In this document: in pieces, positions 57,690 to 64,000 of the stretch | Position numbering within the stretch: the first letter of the stretch is position 1 | Layout: every line of letters begins with the position of its first letter | Source of the DNA: Uloborus plumipes | Taxonomy: Eukaryota; Arthropoda; Arachnida; Araneae; Uloboridae | Direction: 5' to 3' | Assembly: GCA_038373865.1 (NCBI GenBank) | Contig: JAXGGA010003461.1 | Span: 38,231-102,230, forward strand | Length of the DNA: 64,000 bases | Made by a program: the position numbers and the translations under genes | Notes under the pieces: generated by a model | Told to the model about the DNA's origin: nothing | The model's input: the letters and a program-made list of their open reading frames with translations, nothing else | Database searches by the model: none

Positions 57690-58490
57690 AAAAATAAAGT
57701 GTTGTTTTTACAGTATAATACTGACAGCTGAGGTTCCAGTTTAAAACTGTAAAAACAAAGTAATAAACTGTAAAACTAGTTATCATACAGTTTATTACTG
57801 TAAAAGTAGCAATTTTAGTTTATTACTGTGATATAAGCAATATTACCATAAAATTAGCTGTATTATATCGTAAAAACAACAGTATAATACTGACAGCAGA
57901 GGTTCCAGTTTAAAACTGTAAAAGCAAAGTAATAAACTGTAAAACTAGCTATCTTACAGTTTATTACTGTAAAAATAGCAATTTTAATTTATTACTGTAA
58001 AATAGGCAATATTACCATAAAATTAGCTGTATTATATCGAAAAAACAGCAGTATTTTCCTGACAGCAGAGGTTCCAGTTTAAAACTGTAAAAGAAAAGTA
58101 ATAAACTGTAAAACTAACTATCTTACAGTTTATTACTGTAAAAGTAGCAATTTTAGTTCATTACTGTAAAATAAGCAATATTACCATAAAATTAGCTGTA
58201 TTATATCGTAAAAACAACAGTATAATACTGGCAGCAGAGGTTCCAGCTTAAAACTAAAATGCACAGTAAGGAACTGTAAAAGTAGCAATTTTACAGTTTA
58301 TTACTGCAAACGTAGCAATTTTAGTTTATTACCGTAACATTAGCAATTTTTACAATTTACTAACTGTGAAACTAGCAATTTTACAGCTTATTCCTTTAAG
58401 CTAGCAATTTCAGTCTACTACTGTAAAATTAGCAAATTTAGTTAATTACTGCAAAATTAGCTGCATTGTACTGTAAAAACATCTATTTTT
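57690..58490 (+). repeat. 169-bp tandem repeat, about 4.7 units
   Basis: GAGGTTCCAG starts at 57730, 57899, 58068 and 58237, spaced exactly 169 bp. Each unit is itself built of shorter TTTATTACTGTAAAA.TAGCAATTTTAG-type modules. The last unit is more diverged. It begins only about 40 bp after the 89-bp array. Confidence 0.95.
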
Positions 58491-60047
58491 CACAGTTATG
58501 TCTCCAAGAGGAACTGATATTTTGTTTGACTCGGTTTACAATTTCCGAGAAGTAAAGGCGTTTATTATGAGGATAAACCCCTCGGCCTCCCTTATGAGCC
58601 AGCCATGGCACAACTGCAAGACATGAATTTGCTTACGCTTTTATTCGTTCTCGTATTCCACATTCGAAACAGAAGAGCAACATTAACGTATACTGTTCCA
58701 ACTTCTGTCTACTGAACTTCTTAACATCAACTGAAAGAATCACCTAATAAATACATACTAGAATTGAGCTTTCATATTAAAAGATAGCTAGAAAGAATAG
58801 TAAAAACAAATTAATTTCAAAAGGCAATGTATGTGAGAATTTATTAGAAGTGCAAATTTGTTGCCTACTATGTGATAATTATTCGTAGTGCCCCATTATT
58901 TTGTCGTTTGCAAAGCAACATCTGAGGTTTTATTTTATGGAACATGTTCCGGAATTTATATTTTCTTTGAAGAAACGTGTTTTAATTAAGCATCATCCTT
59001 GACAAAATGCATTTACTGTAAAGCATTTTTCTTTTTTACTCAAATAAATGACTTCTTTTTAAAGCATAATAGTTTCACATATTTATTGACGAATTCTCTG
59101 CTTGACAACCTTATCCTTGGCTGCATTATTAAAGACACATTGCTGCTTGTAGCAGAAAATAATTAAGAATAGATGATTCAATGTTTTCTTTCCGAATTCC
59201 CATGTATGAGGAAAATTGAAAGTTATTGTCTGGTTAACTCAATAAAAAATAGATAGATTTATGAAAACTCTTCTTTTTTTCCCTGTGGAGAAAAAATGCT
59301 GTTGAATCATTAGGATTCATCCACAGTGAAAGTGTCAATTGATATTGATAAATGCTTACACATTTTTTAAACCAGAGGCTTTCAACTCTTTCTGAAATTC
59401 AGACGTTTGAAAATTAGGGAAAAAAACTATTTGTATATTGGAGAAGTTTTTTCTCCTCTTTTTCGTTTATTTCCTTTGTTTTTTATTCCCTTCTTTTCTC
59501 CGAGAAGAAAGAAAGAAAGAAAAAGAAAATGCAACCAGATATTAAATAACTGTTACTAACAAAATTAGCAAGATCTTATTAGAATTTCTTTTCAGTAAGA
59601 GTCAACTGTAAAAATAATTTATTGTAGCTATACAAAAGTGGATAAACCTTTCAGGAAAAATAAAATCTTGAAAAGATGTTTCAAAATCAATCAAAACAAA
59701 AGTGAAAACAAAAAACCAAAACAACATTTTTATTGCTATTTTTTTTTTGAACAATGAAGAATTTTTGCTCTATATCTAAGCAGTGCTTATTCAATTACCG
59801 GCTAAGTTTCACGACAAAATGTTGTGCCGGAACAGCGGTTAAGGATTTCTGTCTCGACCCAATCTGTGTTTCTGTAAGCCAAATGGATGTTTATACTTTG
59901 AAACATAAAAATGAACCAATGTATTGGATAACTGTGTTAAAATGTTTTGTTTCTAATAAGCATACACAGAAAATGTTTAGATAAAATGTAAATATTAATC
60001 AATATTTTGATAATACTATTATTACTTAAGCTACTAGCAAATTATAA
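58491..60047. other. no gene seen
   Basis: AT-rich. The frame at 59754-59984 has several Cys but no domain I recognise. Confidence 0.5.
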
Positions 60048-60049
60048 TA

Positions 60050-60235
60050 CAGTCAAGCCAGCTTTTCAATGCCCGCAAGAACAGGCATTTTTCCAGGAAA
60101 AAATATTCTAATATGCAGGATATTCCATTATCCTGGATCAAAATAGTGCATTAAAACGGTTTGGTACATTGAAAATGTGTTATATTATAAGCGAGATATT
60201 CTTTTAACAGATATTCTAATAAACGGGTTGAACTG
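60050..60235. mobile_element. pogo-like MITE
   Basis: CAGTCAAGCCAGC at the left, GGGTTGAACTG at the right, TA outside both. 186 bp, no transposase. Confidence 0.65.
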
Positions 60236-60237
60236 TA

Positions 60238-61489
60238 ATTTAAATCTTAATATTTTTCGTGCAGAAAATGCTCAGTTTCTTTTTACAAAACCTATTATAT
60301 TACTTCACTTTTTTTTTAATTGATTGAAAAACGAATGTTATTCCCTATAAAAAATAACGTATAACGAAAGAAGTATTCAACCCCCCCCCCTACAAAAAAA
60401 AAGAGAGAAAAAAAAAAGGATTCCTTTCTTAAGTATATCATTTAGGCTTTTTCTAGCTTAGTATTAATTTTTGAACCTGGAGCTAAATTCAAGTTTTCTG
60501 CAAGAGCGCTCCGTCGTTACAGTTACATTTTCAGGATCTCTAGGATGTTCTTCTAAAAAGGCTTGTCTAAAATTGTCTTTTTTTCTTCCTTGAAACTACC
60601 TTAGGGTTTTTTCGGAATGAAATTCGTATGCTTTTAACGCAAGGAGTGCTAATCTTTAATGACTGTAAATCATTTATTCTTTTTAAAAAGTCCAAGAATG
60701 CTTTTTTATTCAACAAATACGTTTTTGTCATAAAATGCCTGAAGACCTCCCATAAGAGTTTAGAAAAATATTTACTTTCTTCTCATTAAAAAGCCGGCAA
60801 AAATACTCACTTAAAAAATTTAAAAAAGGGTAATAAATGAAAAAAGTGGGGAAAATAGGGTAATGGCTCTTTGCAGATAATTTTCCACAACCAAATGTCT
60901 ATTCGAATACTTTTTAATGAAGATTTGATACAGGTACGCAAGCAATCTCATTTTAAATCATCAATCTTATTGTGCAAAAGAAGCTTGTTTTTTTTCCTCA
61001 ATCTTCGTAGTCAGTTTTCTTCTAAAGCTAAGTAAAACGCATTCAGCTTTAATAATTTTGTGTTGAAATAAGGACTTCCTGCAATATTTAAATCAAACTT
61101 TGGCTTTAAGACAGAAATGATTAATGAAATTATAGTCGATATCAAAGTTCAAAAAGAAAATATATCTTTATAGAAATAATGGACGTTAATACACTGAGAT
61201 AAGGTAAAATGACGATGACAAATTCCGAAACAAATATGCACGCATGTTGTACGAATAAAACTCCAGCACACTTTATTAGCCACAGAATTTTTGGATAATG
61301 AAGTATCTAACATATACAGGAACTTAAAAAATGTTTTTTGCTCAAACAAAAAGATAACTGTTTGTAAGATTATTAAGGGAAAAAAAAAATAGTATTTGAG
61401 CTGCTTTTCTTATGGATAAAATTTGAATCGTAAACTTTTATAGAAAATGTGCTGACATAGTATTGTAATTATAAGTATTAAAAAGGACA
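60238..61489. other. no gene seen
   Basis: AT-rich with a C run at 60381-60390. No coding signal. Confidence 0.5.
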
Positions 61490-61746
61490 ATTGGATGGTG
61501 TTATGCAAAAAGGAGTTAACCCACAAAACATAAAAAAATGAGTTATCCAACTGTGATGGTAAAATATGTTGCTTTCTACATTAAGCAAAAAAATATTTAA
61601 GCCCTATCAGCATTTCATGGTAACATATCATTGGTATATTGATATAGAGCTCCATGCTTTTTGCCAGAGTTTGTTGACTTTAAAGCCCACTATCACAAAA
61701 TCAGGTTTTTGTGGGTTAACTCCTTTTTGCATAACAGCATCCAATT
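61490..61746. mobile_element. MITE with about 38-bp inverted arms
   Basis: TTGGATGGTGTTATGCAAAA then AGGAGTTAACCCACAAAA at the left is mirrored at 61708-61746 with one or two mismatches. The target duplication is unclear. The GGGTTAACTCC palindrome-like core lies in each arm. Confidence 0.75.
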
Positions 61747-62034
61747 AAGGGCGGGAAATAAAAGAGCATGATGTACACGAACTAGGCGAAGGTGAGATTA
61801 AAAAAAAACTAGAAATCACGACATAATGAGGTTTCCGAATGTGACGATTGACTTTTTCTTTTAGTTTAAAGTAAATATATGATACTTGGTAATGTATTTG
61901 AGCTCATCAAATAAGGGTTAAAATGTTTTTATATTAAGAATCAATGCTGTTTTGAAAATTTTTAATTTTATAGTATTTTTTGCCGTTTTTCAGAGTTGTC
62001 CTTATATTATTAAAGACCCATGTACCGTAAATCA

Positions 62035-62252
62035 GGGTTACTTGGACCCACAAGAGGGCTACTTGAGCCCACAGTAAAATGATAAAATCTGGGTTTGGTA
62101 CTAGCGTTAGAGACTGAAGAGGGCTTTTACCTAGTGGAGAAACGAGGAACTACGTGTAAGTCTTCAACTAGTAGGTACCAAACCTAGATTTTATCATTTT
62201 ATTGTAGTGGGCTCAAGTAACCCCCTAGGGTCCAAGTAACCCTGATTTACGG
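62035..62252. mobile_element. TA-flanked MITE, 218 bp
   Basis: CCGTAAATCAGGGTTACTTG at the left and its complement at the right, TA outside (62033-62034, 62253-62254). A second inverted block, ATAAAATCTGGGTTTGGTAC with GTACCAAACCTAGATTTTAT, extends the fold-back to nearly the whole element. Confidence 0.82.
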
Positions 62253-62769
62253 TACCTAACCTTTTCATACGTGGTATCCGAAATTACGGACACGGACTTT
62301 GAACAGCTGTTTATCATTTAATAATTAGTTAAATTTCCTGAAATTTTTTGTATCAGGTTTTATACATGTTGCATATTATTATCTGAGTAAAAATTTTTCA
62401 CTTTAATATTGGTACAAAACAGAGATTGAAAGATTGAAATTGGCAGATTTTTCCAACCAAGGGTTGTCGTCGCAAAAGCAAGTTTTTTTCGTTTTGATTA
62501 AAAAAAAACACCCTGCATTTTATTATCATTCCAAATATATATTATGTTTTAGTATTAACATTTTGCAGTAATTTTTTTTTTCCAACCAATCAACTTCATA
62601 CACTCACTCATCGGCAAAATCAAAAAACAAAAAAGCTGCAACAATTAAACTTTGAGCTTTAATTACTTGCAATTTGGGTTTTGTTACATAACACCTTAAT
62701 CTAACAAGCCCTTCAGTTAGAAATGCACTCTTTCCTTGTACTACCAAATTTGTATGAAAAATGAGTTAA

Positions 62770-63479
62770 GGTAGTAGTCTGGTAACCTATGCCTATTTTT
62801 ATGACTTTTTTGGAGGGTGGTTTTTATAGGAAAATAAAAATGAATCATCTTGAATTTTAAGAGTGTTTTTATCTACATATTGAAAATATAAAAAAAAATG
62901 TTTGAAAAAATTTAATAGTTTATTACTATTTTTATTGTCACTCGAAGTTGGAACTTCAAAAAAAAAAAAAAAAATGCACGTGGGTGGCCCGGGTGATTTT
63001 GGCTCTTGATGTTATCTGAAATCAAATATTCTTGATTATTCTTAATCTATAAACATGTCATTCTGGTCGGAACTACTGAAGTTAAATTTCAAGGGTAAAT
63101 AACAAAATGGCGGAATTTGAAAAAAAAAATTCCTTTTATTTTAGCAAAGAAAGGGTTGTAAAGTAAAAATTTAGGGTGAAAAAAATTATCGTTAGTTCCG
63201 ACGAGAACTACAAGTGTACCTGTTAAAATTTGAAAACAATCGGTTCAGTAGAAAAAAAGTTAGGACCCGGGCCGACCAGAAAAACAATGTTTTGAGAAAA
63301 ACGCGTTTAAAGTTCAACAACAAACTCCGAGGCGCTCTAGGAAACTCGTTATAACTCCCGAAATATTTCGAATTTATGTCTGCAATTTTCAGTATATTCT
63401 CAGGACATTGTACTTTCAAATTAAGCAAAAACAAAAATATTTTTCGATTTTTTGAACCCAAGTTACCAGACTAATTACC
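62770..63479. mobile_element. TTAA-flanked element of uncertain superfamily
   Basis: GGTAGTAGTCTGGTAAC at the left and GTTACCAGACTAATTACC at the right, TTAA directly outside (62766-62769, 63480-63483). The ends do not start with CCC as piggyBac does; GG-ends with TTAA are compatible with Kolobok, but no transposase is present to decide. Confidence 0.62.
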
Positions 63480-63488
63480 TTAAAGGTT

Positions 63489-63535
63489 GGACTCCGAGGC
63501 GCTCTAGGAAACTCGTTATAACTCCCGAAATATTT
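63489..63535 (+). repeat. direct repeat of 63326-63371
   Basis: ACTCCGAGGCGCTCTAGGAA then ACTCGTTATAACTCCCGAAATATTT occurs inside the element at 63326 and again, apparently identical, 6 bp beyond its right TTAA. Confidence 0.9.
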
Positions 63536-64000
63536 CTGTAAAATTTGGTGATGTAAAGGGTGTGTGATAATTAATTAAAAATTTAAAAACTTATTCTACT
63601 AACGTTAATGACTTAACAAATTAAATCGTGATCGTACATTGGCTCATACATTGCTTTGTAATACTGAATTAAAAGGTGGAATTTAAATCCCTGAATTAAA
63701 ACATATATGAACTTACTTTGAATCATAAAATTCACTCAACTATAAGTTAAATTCTCATTCATTATTTATTTTTTTTATCAAATTCATTTTAACTTCAATC
63801 AAATATTATATATTCTTGAATATTAAACCAAATATCATTCATGAAATAAATGCAATAATTATATCAAATGTTATAGGAAATCATAAATTTCATTATCAAC
63901 ATAAAAGCAGTAATTCAAATTGAATTTTAAAGGGAAGATTCGACGTCTTCCTCTTCAAATTATTTGTGAAATTGATATGTTCATATTTTGCCTTTCTCGT
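63536..64000. other. no gene seen
   Basis: AT-rich sequence to the end of the window. Confidence 0.5.

Noticed and set aside
59754..59984. Cys-containing frame as a possible small secreted or toxin-like peptide
   Set aside because: No signal peptide, irregular Cys spacing and no exon or promoter context.

Overview
The window looks like intron- and transposon-rich genomic DNA of an arthropod. I judge a spider or other chelicerate most likely, from general knowledge of such genomes and the ERH protein sequence; no search was run. It is roughly two-thirds A+T. Almost every short open frame in it is a chance frame or a transposon relic. There is no bacterial-style gene layout, no CRISPR array, no rRNA and no free-standing tRNA gene.

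One host gene is clearly recognisable on the + strand: ERH (enhancer of rudimentary homolog). Its three protein-coding exons at 8450-8534, 12667-12787 and 25228-25327 join in phase and give all of the protein after the initiator Met. The ATG itself should lie in a separate upstream exon that I could not place. A poly(A) signal follows at 25521. The two visible introns, about 4.1 and 12.4 kb, are crammed with mobile elements. Two short possible exons of an unknown second gene (36616-36674 and 38478-38501, phase-compatible) are the only other hint of host coding sequence.

The rest is a museum of transposable elements, many datable relative to one another by nesting. (i) hAT-type non-autonomous elements with 8-bp target duplications lie at 2980, 7074, 8640, 14858, 17003, 52683 and 55930; a family with 5-bp duplications lies at 1068, 7557 and 10667. 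(ii) TA-flanked elements comprise a nearly intact Tc1/mariner-like element (49995-51210, one frameshift in the transposase) and pogo-like or other TA-flanked non-autonomous elements at 13490, 15044, 17965, 23530, 44757, 53420, 60050 and 62035. (iii) TTAA-flanked elements lie at 2242, 40490 and 62770. (iv) A Penelope-like retroelement (45121-47341, reverse transcriptase plus GIY-YIG) sits inside a pogo-like element, and several fold-back Penelope terminal-repeat relics are present. (v) There are three tRNA-derived SINEs, one inserted in another, and a CR1/Jockey-like LINE tail. (vi) Satellite-like tandem arrays have 89-bp (57290-57652) and 169-bp (57690-58490) units.

The most interesting material is a set of hammerhead-ribozyme motifs in the Penelope terminal repeats. 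At 17708-17786 (+) and 14006-14052 (-) the conserved core, stem II, a self-complementary stem III and stem I are all visible. A further Penelope family (45121-47341 and relics) keeps the same architecture but with the CUGANGA half of the core replaced. Stretches not listed hold AT-rich sequence in which I see no gene.
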